From SIG607 sp045537575 (lineage in GTDB: Bacteria > Bacillota > Clostridia > Oscillospirales > Acutalibacteraceae): a stretch of DNA of 57,703 nt. Positions 40,935-48,471 of the stretch are shown here, piece by piece. The stretch is from positions 1 to 57,703 of the forward strand of contig JAZSPU010000005.1 of the NCBI GenBank assembly GCA_045537575.1, read 5' to 3'. The notes under the pieces are model-generated. The model made no database searches. It saw only the letters and a program-made list of their open reading frames with translations, and was not told the DNA's origin. The stretch's first letter is position 1, and the number at the start of each line of letters is the position of its first letter. The position numbers and the translations under genes are program-made.

Positions 40935-41468
40935 TTAATAATTTTCTTTTCTTACTTCAAAGTAAGATTCGGGATGTGCGCAAACGGGGCAAACCTTAGG
41001 AGCCTTAAGACCTACTACGATGTGACCGCAGTTACGGCATTCCCAAACGGTAACGCTGCTCTTTTCAAATACAGCTTTGGTTTCAACGTTCTTAAGAAGT
41101 GCGCGATATCTTTCTTCGTGAGCCTTTTCGATAGCGGCAACAGCTCTGAATTTATATGCGAGAGCGGTGAAGCCTTCTTCTTCAGCCTCTTTAGCGAAGG
41201 TATCGTACATATCGGTCCACTCATAGTTTTCGCCTTCAGCAGCAGCCAAAAGGTTAGCAGCGGTGTCACCAAGACCGCCGAGCTCTTTAAACCACATTTT
41301 AGCGTGTTCTTTTTCGTTTTCAGCAGTCTTTAAGAAAAGAGCTGCAATCTGCTCATAGCCTTCTTTTTTAGCAACAGAAGCGAAGTAGGTGTACTTGTTT
41401 CTTGCCTGAGATTCGCCTGCGAAAGCAGCCTGTAAATTTTTTTCGGTTTTTGTTCCTTTGAGTTCCAT
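40935..41468 (-). CDS. rbr: Rubrerythrin
   Basis: A 177-residue diiron peroxidase protecting an anaerobe from H2O2 by reducing it with electrons from rubredoxin-type centres. The four-helix diiron domain has EKNLQAAFAGESQARNKYTYFA and ENEKEHAKMWF, plus AIEKAHEERY in the last helix; the C-terminal rubredoxin-like centre has CRNCG (about residues 144-148) and CPVCAHPESYFE near 160-171. The length is normal for short rubrerythrins. The gene follows a PerR-type regulator gene and has its own promoter carrying a 14-base palindrome. Confidence 0.96.
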   Translation of the reverse strand: MELKGTKTEKNLQAAFAGESQARNKYTYFASVAKKEGYEQIAALFLKTAENEKEHAKMWFKELGGLGDTAANLLAAAEGENYEWTDMYDTFAKEAEEEGFTALAYKFRAVAAIEKAHEERYRALLKNVETKAVFEKSSVTVWECRNCGHIVVGLKAPKVCPVCAHPESYFEVRKENY

Positions 41469-41502
41469 AAGTTTATCTCCTTTAAAAAAATTGTTTATTT
41501 TA

Positions 41503-41531
41503 TTATAACCGAATATTCGGTATTTAGCAAT
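41503..41531 (-). promoter_or_regulatory. rbr promoter with a palindrome filling the spacer
   Basis: Minus strand TTGCTA (plus 41526-41531), 17-base spacer, TATAAT (plus 41503-41508). The spacer contains the perfect palindrome ACCGAATATTCGGT (41509-41522), a good position for a repressor to block polymerase. Confidence 0.75.
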
Positions 41532-41898
41532 TACTTTTTATACAGTTCTTGCATAGATAATCAAGATTTAAGTTGTATGAAATAACGTCTTCGCCAATGC
41601 TTTTTTTTAGATGTTCTAAAAAGTCGGGAATAACAACGTCCTTCACCGATTTGCAGTTTTTACATATTAAATGGTCGTGAAGGACGGGGGAGCGGTCAAA
41701 TAAATCAGCAGAATCGGGAATTTTTACCTTTCCGATTTCACCGCCGGCATACAGAGCATTCAAATTGTTATATACAGTAGCAAGAGCTATGCCCGGCATT
41801 TTCTCTCGTGCTAGTATATAAATCTCGTCAGCCGATAAATGACCATGCATATTTTTAACTATGTCTAAAATAAGACTTCGCTGTTTGGTTAGTAACAT
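41524..41898 (-). CDS. perR: Fur/PerR family transcriptional regulator
   Basis: A 124-residue metal-dependent repressor, shorter than the usual 140-150. The winged helix (residues 1-70) has LSADEIYILAREKMPGIALATVYNNLNAL. The dimer/metal domain carries HDHLICKNCKSV (first CxxC) and CKNCIKSNC at the C-terminus (second CxxC), the four-cysteine structural zinc site. Its own promoter contains a canonical 7-1-7 box and the neighbour is rubrerythrin, which together favour the peroxide sensor PerR over Fur or Zur; family subtype is an inference. Confidence 0.87.
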   Translation of the reverse strand: MLLTKQRSLILDIVKNMHGHLSADEIYILAREKMPGIALATVYNNLNALYAGGEIGKVKIPDSADLFDRSPVLHDHLICKNCKSVKDVVIPDFLEHLKKSIGEDVISYNLNLDYLCKNCIKSNC

Positions 41899-41920
41899 GA
41901 GCGCCTCCTTTGTTTAAGAA

Positions 41921-41968
41921 TTAGAATTATTCTAAATCTAATTATACATGTTTCTAAAGGTTTGTCAA
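41921..41968 (-). promoter_or_regulatory. perR promoter with PerR box
   Basis: Minus strand TTGACA (plus 41963-41968), 16-base spacer, TATAAT (plus 41941-41946). Just downstream, TTAGAATTATTCTAA (41921-41935) is a perfect 15-base palindrome matching the 7-1-7 Fur/PerR box, indicating autoregulation. Confidence 0.88.
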
Positions 41969-41985
41969 TAGTTTTTTAAAAAAAG

Positions 41986-42013
41986 TTGAAAAATTTTTCA
42001 AAAAATGTATAAT
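41986..42013 (+). promoter_or_regulatory. Promoter of the acyl-ACP thioesterase gene
   Basis: TTGAAA (41986-41991), 16-base spacer, TATAAT (42008-42013), 27 bases before the start codon. Confidence 0.75.
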
Positions 42014-42039
42014 TACATTGCGGAAAGGATGAAAAAACT

Positions 42040-42774
42040 ATGTTTTACGATAAAAAAGTATATATACCTACAGAGTACTGCGACTATACAATAAGGCTTG
42101 GATACTGCCAGTCATTTTTTCTTTTGCAAAACGCTATGATAGACGGCTTTGAGGTTTATGATTGCGGTAACAAAGGACTGGGTGAAAAATGTAATGCTTA
42201 TTGGGCGGTTACAAAAACAAAGCTTAGTATCCATAAAAGAGCAGGTTGGGGAGAAGTAATAAATGTAAAATCCCATTATATAAATGATGGAAAGCTAAGG
42301 GTAAATATAATTACAAAGGCTTATGATAAAGAGGGTAATCTTTTGCTAGAGGGCGCACAGGAGCTGTGTGTATTAGATAAAGACACCCACAGAGTAAAAC
42401 GTCTTAGCGATACCTGTTTGCCGACTCCCGAAATAGAGGCGCCTCTTACTGCATTTGAAAAATTTACACTCCCCGAAGATGCTATTTCTTTCTATGAACT
42501 GACAGTAAGAAGTCAGCATATAGATATGTCACGTCATGTTAACAATATAGAATATATACGAATGGCTCTTGATTTATTCACCGTAGATGAACTTATTGAA
42601 AATGATATAAGCGATATACAGGTGCATTATATGGGAGAATGCAGAGAAGGGGAAAAGCTTTGCTGTCAACGTTTTGATGAAGGTAATATAAGTTACGTGA
42701 CTATTAGTAAAGAAAACAAAAAATGCTTTGAAATGAAAATAATCTACTTTTCGGGTGTTGCGGTTAGGGATTAA
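42040..42774 (+). CDS. Acyl-ACP thioesterase family protein
   Basis: A 244-residue double-hotdog thioesterase releasing fatty acids from acyl carrier protein. The first hotdog domain (residues 1-130) has LGEKCNAYWAVTKTKLSIHKRAGWGEVINV, the second (145-244) has VRSQHIDMSRHVNNIEYIRMALDL with the conserved Asp, His and Asn of the plant FatA/FatB-like catalytic area. The length is that of the bacterial members. The gene has its own promoter and a terminator 157 bases downstream. It may adjust membrane lipids or release free fatty acids. Confidence 0.92.
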   Translation: MFYDKKVYIPTEYCDYTIRLGYCQSFFLLQNAMIDGFEVYDCGNKGLGEKCNAYWAVTKTKLSIHKRAGWGEVINVKSHYINDGKLRVNIITKAYDKEGNLLLEGAQELCVLDKDTHRVKRLSDTCLPTPEIEAPLTAFEKFTLPEDAISFYELTVRSQHIDMSRHVNNIEYIRMALDLFTVDELIENDISDIQVHYMGECREGEKLCCQRFDEGNISYVTISKENKKCFEMKIIYFSGVAVRD

Positions 42775-42930
42775 TTGGTTTTTCAGATAAATTTGCACTC
42801 TTTCTTGCTGTAAAACCTTGTAAGACACAAAGTATTACTGCGTTTTTACAACTTCGAAATAGAAGCAAATTTATTCTTACAAAACTGCAAAGCACCTTAA
42901 AAGGATAAATTTTTAGTGGTATAAAAGGCG

Positions 42931-42967
42931 AAAAGCCGCGGTAACGCTGACGCGTACCGTGGCTTTT
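42931..42967. terminator. Terminator between thioesterase and AraC regulator genes
   Basis: AAAAGCCGCGGTA (42931-42943) pairs with TACCGTGGCTTTT (42955-42967) with one G-T wobble and flanking A/T runs. The rest of 42775-43037 shows no gene. Confidence 0.8.
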
Positions 42968-43037
42968 TAACACATTAGGCCGCAAAAATTTGCTTTTTAA
43001 GGCATTTCATCCCTAATCGCAACACCTGTTTGACGGA

Positions 43038-43850
43038 TTATTTTTTATTCTGTTCTCGGTATTGTTTAGGGGAGATTTTCATTTTTTCTTTAAAGGCTTT
43101 TGAAAATGCCGCCAAATCGCCGTAACCGGTTTTTTCTGCAATTTCGCTTATGCTGAGTGTGGATTGTTTTAATATTTCACAGGCGGCGGATATTCTGTAA
43201 TTGTCTATATACTCTTTGGGAGATATGCCTACTTCCTTTTTGAAAAGAGAGCAAAAGTAACTTCTGTTTAAATTAAGATGCTCTGCTACGTTACTTACGC
43301 TGATTTTTTGAATATAATGCCTGTGAATTAAATTAAGCGCATTTGTTATATATTTGCTATAGTGTTTTAAAGTGGGTTTATCGGTATCTAAAAGTGATAT
43401 GATTTTCCATATAAGACTTACGGCATAGGCGTTTTGCCCGTGCTCCATATTTTTTATAGTCAGAAACTCTAAAAAAATATCCCTTAATTTTTCGTTGTGA
43501 ATTACTCCTGTTTCAAAAGCGTTTGGTAATTTTTCGGTGCAGTTAAAGTCTATCCATATACTTTCCCAGCCGTTGTCGTTATAGCAACTATAGTCAACAA
43601 GGTCGCCTCGGTGCATTATCAGCATATCGTTTTCTTTTGGAGTGTAACTGCCGTAGGGACTTTCAAAACTGCCTTCTCCCGATAAAATAAACTGGAAGAC
43701 AAAATGCTTTCTTCTGAAGGGGCCGTAAATATGACCGATTGTGCATTTTGAATGACCTATATTTAAGGGTTCTATGCTTGAATACGGTCCTGTCTTTTGC
43801 ACAAATGAATAGTAGTATATTAGGTTTTCTACTGTGTTTTTCGTTTGCAT
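43038..43850 (-). CDS. AraC-family transcriptional regulator
   Basis: A 270-residue regulator. Residues 1-150 form the cupin-like sensing domain (GPFRRKHFVFQFILSGEGSFE, ENDMLIMHRGDLVDYS). Residues 170-270 hold the double helix-turn-helix: VSNVAEHLNLNRSYFCSLFKKEVGISPKEYIDNYRI and LSISEIAEKTGYGDLAAFSKAFKEKMKISPKQYRE. Such proteins usually activate carbohydrate genes. It diverges from the 1450-residue secreted phosphoesterase gene over 177 bases of operator-rich DNA, so that gene is the likely target. Confidence 0.92.
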   Translation of the reverse strand: MQTKNTVENLIYYYSFVQKTGPYSSIEPLNIGHSKCTIGHIYGPFRRKHFVFQFILSGEGSFESPYGSYTPKENDMLIMHRGDLVDYSCYNDNGWESIWIDFNCTEKLPNAFETGVIHNEKLRDIFLEFLTIKNMEHGQNAYAVSLIWKIISLLDTDKPTLKHYSKYITNALNLIHRHYIQKISVSNVAEHLNLNRSYFCSLFKKEVGISPKEYIDNYRISAACEILKQSTLSISEIAEKTGYGDLAAFSKAFKEKMKISPKQYREQNKK

Positions 43851-43872
43851 AAAAACCCTCCTAATTTCATTC

Positions 43873-43956
43873 TATGTAACATTATAACAAAAAACTCAAC
43901 AATTTGTAAATAAATTGTTTATAAAATATAACAAAATGACAAACACTTGTTACATA
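43873..43956. promoter_or_regulatory. Divergent control region between AraC regulator and phosphoesterase
   Basis: The regulator promoter on the minus strand is TTTACA (plus 43905-43910), 18 bases, TATAAT (plus 43881-43886). A palindrome AACAATTT/AAATTGTT (43898-43905, 43912-43919) covers its -35. TATGTAACA (43873-43881) recurs inverted as TGTTACATA (43948-43956). The phosphoesterase side has TATAAT at 43986-43991 with no good -35 box, as expected for an activated promoter. Confidence 0.6.
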
Positions 43957-44027
43957 ATACTATGGGATTAGTGAGAAGAGGATTATATAATTAGGATGTA
44001 TAAATATTTTCTTGGAGAGTGAATGAT

Positions 44028-47000
44028 ATGAAAAAGATACTTGCTACTGTGTGTACCTTTGCATTATTGCTGGGATGCATAACAGTACCTTTGACTGTAA
44101 ATGCCGAAGCGACTATTAATTCTGTTGAAATTAAAGAAAATGAAGCGTATGTCTTTGATTTTAGTAGTACTGCCAGCGCAACTGAAAACTCAGAAGCTGC
44201 TACGGGGGATACCGGGATAGGCTACTACGGCTGGGGCTGGGATATTAAAGATAATGAGGGAAATAAAGCGCTTCAGGGTATTAACGTAAGCGGAAGAACT
44301 TGGTCAACAGGCGGCGGTTACCGTCTTCATACCAAATTATCTGACCATACCTACGGTTTTTATGCCTTAGAGACTTCTTCTAAATATGTTGTGTCCTTTA
44401 AGATTCGTGTGCTTTCTTCCCCTGTTAGTATTGCAGGAAGTAACGCAACCAATACAACTACCTTAAATTTGGGTTATAACACAAGCTATAATCCTAATGC
44501 CAGCGGTCTTGGCAGTTGTTACGTTAACGGTATGAGTACAAAAATAAAAGTAATGGAATCGTTAATCGACAGCAATACATATACTCTTTATGATGCCGAC
44601 GGCAAAGCCACCGAGTATCCTTGTGATGATACCTGGCGTACCGTTACATATTTCATAAACACTCCTGAGTCCTTTAAAAATGACAATGCACTTGCTTTTT
44701 ATAATGCAAATTTTCACGGCACTACTTATGAAATTGATGATGTTTCGGTTACTAAAATAGGCGCTGATTTCGGTATTATTTCCCTTTATGATGAATATTC
44801 AAATAGGGAAGAAATGAAATTAGGCAAAATCGGTGAAGCGTTTACTTTGCCCGATATATCTGATCGCGCTCAGCAAGTAAGCCACGAGTTTATAGGCTGG
44901 TACATTGACGAAAATCGCACCCAAAAGGCAGAAAATATAACCTTTAAATCAGATGTGCAAAAATTATATTCTGCATGGAAATCTCCTGTTAGTATTACCT
45001 TTGTTGATAAGGTTAATAATACCACAAGCACTATAACAGGCATTGCGGGAGAAAGCTTTGCTTATCCCCAAAGTCCCACCTATCCCACCGATGAAAAATG
45101 GTTTAACGGTTGGTACACCGATGAACAATACAAGGTTAAACACACCTCCGGTGCTTTCGGTTACGTTGACCTAACCCTTTATGCATATTTCGAAGGCTAC
45201 GATTCTTTTGAAAGAATGATAGATTATTCTGCTTATACCGTAAGAAAAGGCCAAAACAGTTGGAGTTATACCACCGATTCTCCGGCATATCAGTCTGTGG
45301 TAAAGGATGCTTCTGCAACAGGCGGAGCATATCTTAATTTCCACTGTGATGCAAATACGGCAGGGCCCTGGCTTGGCAGCTACACCCTTACCCTTACCGA
45401 AAGCGGTGTTTATGACAGATCGGGCGTTAATAACGTAAAATTCCCCGAAAACGCAACCTATAAAGCAACTGTGCGTATGCGTGTAAACGAGCTTTCGGGT
45501 ATGCAGGGAAAGTTTTTTGTTAGCTACGGTATAAGCAATAATAACGCATTGGATGCCGCAAAAAATAATCATAAAGTGTTGCTTTCAGGGGTAAAAGAGA
45601 CCGAGGATTTTGAAATATTCGAGCTTTATTTTACTACTCCCAATGAATATATCGAAAGCAGTGATATGTGCTTTTTGGGATTTACTGCAGGCGGAAACGT
45701 AGAGCTTGATTATGATATAGACTATATTTTACTTGAAAGAGTAAGTAAGGTTGAATTTTATACGGTAGAAAACGGTGTAAGTGAATATAGAGATTTTGCT
45801 TACTATCAACCGGGAGAATATATCACATTTCCTATCGTGATTTCCGAAGAAGGCTACAGCGAAAGCGACAATACGGCTGTTACCTATGATTCCTATATTA
45901 ACGCTTGGTACACAGATGAAGCTTTAAGCGTTATAGCAGATGAGTCACCACGCATTAAAAATAATGATATCGTTTTTTATGCTGATTCTACTACCAAAAC
46001 GTCAAATACAGATAATCAAATAGGTTTCTGCGGCTTTGACCTTTATGAAGAAGATATTGAGGGTACGGGAATACCCCTTGATTCGAAACTTAGTATTACC
46101 GAAGAAGAACGCAGTTCCGGCAATTCAAGTCTTAAAGCAAAGGGTAACGGTGTATTTGAGGTAAGAAACGCTAATACCTTTAGCCTTACCGATAAAACCA
46201 CCTATAATATTACCTTCTCTTATAAAGCTGATAAGGATTCTAAAATCAGCTTTGGACTTGGCGAAATGTATAATATAGAGAAGCACTATGCTCTTGCCGA
46301 ATACGAAGTAAAGGCAACTGATACTTGGGAAAAGGTTACTTTGCAGATGACTGCAGATTTCGGCATTGAAGATTATAGTAATAGTGCTTATGCTTTGGTT
46401 GGTATAATTGAAACTGAAGGCGAGGTTTATATTGATACACTTTCCGTTTCGAGTTTAATTGGCGGTATAGGTGCCCTTAAGCTTAAAGAGAGTGTGGCAA
46501 CAAAGGAAAACACTCAGGCAATAAGGGTTATGTTTACCTATAAAGCGGCAGACAGCGCCGATGAGATAATGATAGACGGTGCTGTTCAAACCGTTAAATC
46601 ACGTGGTATTTTGATTAAAGATGCTTTAGGTTCTGCTGAGCTTATAAAAGAAAACTTAGGAAACGGTAAAGTATTCGGTAGCGCTAAAAACAGCGGTATG
46701 GAAAACTGCTGGAGCTACAATACCGTTAATCAAAACCTAACCTTTAGTAACTATATTAAAAATTTCGACATTGATGATGACAGAAAAATAAGTGCAAGAG
46801 GATATATCGAGCTTAATGACGGCAGAGTTTTTTATAGTGATATAATCACAGCCTGTGTTAAGGATATAACTGAAGGAAGCGGACTTGAGATAGAAGAGGG
46901 CGCCGATATAAGAAACGGAAAACTCACACATTCTTCCGCTACTGCTTCTTCTATAACCTCGGCAAACTCATATCAGGCAATGAATGATTATTATTTCTAT

Positions 47001-48380
47001 TTGCCTGAAGGTACCGAAATTCGCGGTGAAGAATTTGCAGTATTCTGCTATGATCCCTTCTTTAAGGTCAGCGGAAGTCTTACTCCCTCTTATGTGAAGG
47101 AATATGTTATGCAAAAAAGCGAATATGTTCGTATAAGCGCAAAGGGCAATATAAACGATTTGGAAATTTACGTTCCCTCTGACGTTGCGGCTTTAATCGA
47201 AAAGGGAAGTAAAGAATATCTTTCTTATGATATGGAAGCCCTTAAAATGAGTGAAAATATAAAAATAGTAAATGACGGTGCAGTAAATTACGTATTTGTT
47301 ACCGACCTTCATCATTCAAAGGGGGCAAGTAACAGAAACGATATGATTCGTCAGATGAACACTTTAACTAAGTTTGCTAATGATAACGATTCAATTGATT
47401 TCGTTGTGGTAGGCGGCGATATTACTAACGGCATGTTTGCTACAAAACAGGATGCAATAGAAAATACTCAGGATATTTTAAATCCCTTGAAGGACTGCAA
47501 TAAGCCTGTGTTTGTTGCCTTCGGTAATCACGACGATAACTCTTATCACGTAGAGTCGGCTAAGGAGTATTATCCTGAAAGAATTATAAGCGACTACGAT
47601 TGGAGTAAGAATATACTTGATGAATATTGTCCCGAAACAATAGTTAAGGACAGTAAGTATAGTGATTCCAAATATTATTACTATGACCTTCCCGAAAAGA
47701 AAACAAGAATTATAGTTCTTGATAGCGTTGACGCTCGAAATACTTATGATGAAAACGGCGTTATTACCGAGCTTAATCCGCATCAGCCGGAAAACACAAT
47801 AGTTTCTCGCCACTATAAAACAGGATATTCCTACTGGGGATATGATATAGAGCAGATTAAATGGCTAGGCAGTGAAGCTATGACGGCGGAGGAAGACTGG
47901 AACTACGTTTATCTTTCCCATATGGGTATTGACGGCGCTATGAACAGCTATGGTAATACTATGTTTGAGTCAAAGTACCTCAGAGAAATGATAGCGGCAT
48001 ATCAAAATAAAACGGTATATAGCAATGAAACTATAGGCACCTTTGATTTCAGCCAAACTACCGGTAAAATTACCGTTATGAGCTTTGGACATCAGCACAT
48101 TGAGCTTATTCATTATGATGAGGATATTGACCTTTGGCAGATTTCTACCGCCAGTGCAAACATCACCGCATACACTAACGGCGGCAATATAACTCAGTCC
48201 AACAGCGAAATACTGGCAGGAAGCAGTATAAACTCCAAAAGCTATGCTTGGAGCTGGTACTATAGAGCAAAAGGCAGTCCCAGTGAATACAGCTTTGATA
48301 TTATAAGCGCCGACGAAAATAAAGTAATGAAATTTGCTTTCGGTTGCGGCTCTGATAAAACTATGTACTATAAAAAATGA
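44028..48380 (+). CDS. Large secreted multi-domain protein with C-terminal metallophosphoesterase
   Basis: A 1450-residue exported protein. The ATG at 44028 has GGAGAG eight bases upstream and starts the signal peptide MKKILATVCTFALLLGC (cleavage near residue 27). Residues about 40-245 and 395-570 are carbohydrate-binding-like beta sandwiches, with InlB-type repeats (FIGWYIDENRTQKAE, FNGWYTDEQY, INAWYTDEAL) between. Residues 665-810 form another such module and 812-945 the module shared with the cohesin-like protein. The phosphoesterase spans 1085-1380 with all metal motifs: TDLHH, GGDITNG, GNHDD, SHMG and GHQH. Substrate unknown. No dockerin or cell-wall anchor is seen. Confidence 0.87.
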   Translation: MKKILATVCTFALLLGCITVPLTVNAEATINSVEIKENEAYVFDFSSTASATENSEAATGDTGIGYYGWGWDIKDNEGNKALQGINVSGRTWSTGGGYRLHTKLSDHTYGFYALETSSKYVVSFKIRVLSSPVSIAGSNATNTTTLNLGYNTSYNPNASGLGSCYVNGMSTKIKVMESLIDSNTYTLYDADGKATEYPCDDTWRTVTYFINTPESFKNDNALAFYNANFHGTTYEIDDVSVTKIGADFGIISLYDEYSNREEMKLGKIGEAFTLPDISDRAQQVSHEFIGWYIDENRTQKAENITFKSDVQKLYSAWKSPVSITFVDKVNNTTSTITGIAGESFAYPQSPTYPTDEKWFNGWYTDEQYKVKHTSGAFGYVDLTLYAYFEGYDSFERMIDYSAYTVRKGQNSWSYTTDSPAYQSVVKDASATGGAYLNFHCDANTAGPWLGSYTLTLTESGVYDRSGVNNVKFPENATYKATVRMRVNELSGMQGKFFVSYGISNNNALDAAKNNHKVLLSGVKETEDFEIFELYFTTPNEYIESSDMCFLGFTAGGNVELDYDIDYILLERVSKVEFYTVENGVSEYRDFAYYQPGEYITFPIVISEEGYSESDNTAVTYDSYINAWYTDEALSVIADESPRIKNNDIVFYADSTTKTSNTDNQIGFCGFDLYEEDIEGTGIPLDSKLSITEEERSSGNSSLKAKGNGVFEVRNANTFSLTDKTTYNITFSYKADKDSKISFGLGEMYNIEKHYALAEYEVKATDTWEKVTLQMTADFGIEDYSNSAYALVGIIETEGEVYIDTLSVSSLIGGIGALKLKESVATKENTQAIRVMFTYKAADSADEIMIDGAVQTVKSRGILIKDALGSAELIKENLGNGKVFGSAKNSGMENCWSYNTVNQNLTFSNYIKNFDIDDDRKISARGYIELNDGRVFYSDIITACVKDITEGSGLEIEEGADIRNGKLTHSSATASSITSANSYQAMNDYYFYLPEGTEIRGEEFAVFCYDPFFKVSGSLTPSYVKEYVMQKSEYVRISAKGNINDLEIYVPSDVAALIEKGSKEYLSYDMEALKMSENIKIVNDGAVNYVFVTDLHHSKGASNRNDMIRQMNTLTKFANDNDSIDFVVVGGDITNGMFATKQDAIENTQDILNPLKDCNKPVFVAFGNHDDNSYHVESAKEYYPERIISDYDWSKNILDEYCPETIVKDSKYSDSKYYYYDLPEKKTRIIVLDSVDARNTYDENGVITELNPHQPENTIVSRHYKTGYSYWGYDIEQIKWLGSEAMTAEEDWNYVYLSHMGIDGAMNSYGNTMFESKYLREMIAAYQNKTVYSNETIGTFDFSQTTGKITVMSFGHQHIELIHYDEDIDLWQISTASANITAYTNGGNITQSNSEILAGSSINSKSYAWSWYYRAKGSPSEYSFDIISADENKVMKFAFGCGSDKTMYYKK

Positions 48381-48386
48381 TTTTTT

Positions 48387-48417
48387 GACCTCTGTGAAAA
48401 CAGAGGTCTTTTTTTCT
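48387..48417 (+). terminator. Intrinsic terminator of the phosphoesterase gene
   Basis: GACCTCTGT (48387-48395) pairs with ACAGAGGTC (48400-48408) around GAAA, followed by seven Ts. Confidence 0.92.
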
Positions 48418-48445
48418 TGTTAAAAGGAAGAAATTGTAGTATAAT
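48417..48445 (+). promoter_or_regulatory. Promoter of the FtsW/RodA-PBP operon
   Basis: TTGTTA (48417-48422), 17-base spacer, TATAAT (48440-48445), 26 bases before the start codon. Confidence 0.75.
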
Positions 48446-48471
48446 AAGAAAAAACAGAAAGGACGGGCTTT

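Noticed and set aside
44028..48380. Considered as a 5'-nucleotidase/UshA-type enzyme.
   Set aside because: The calcineurin-like motifs are present, but the C-terminal 5'-nucleotidase domain that defines that family is not.
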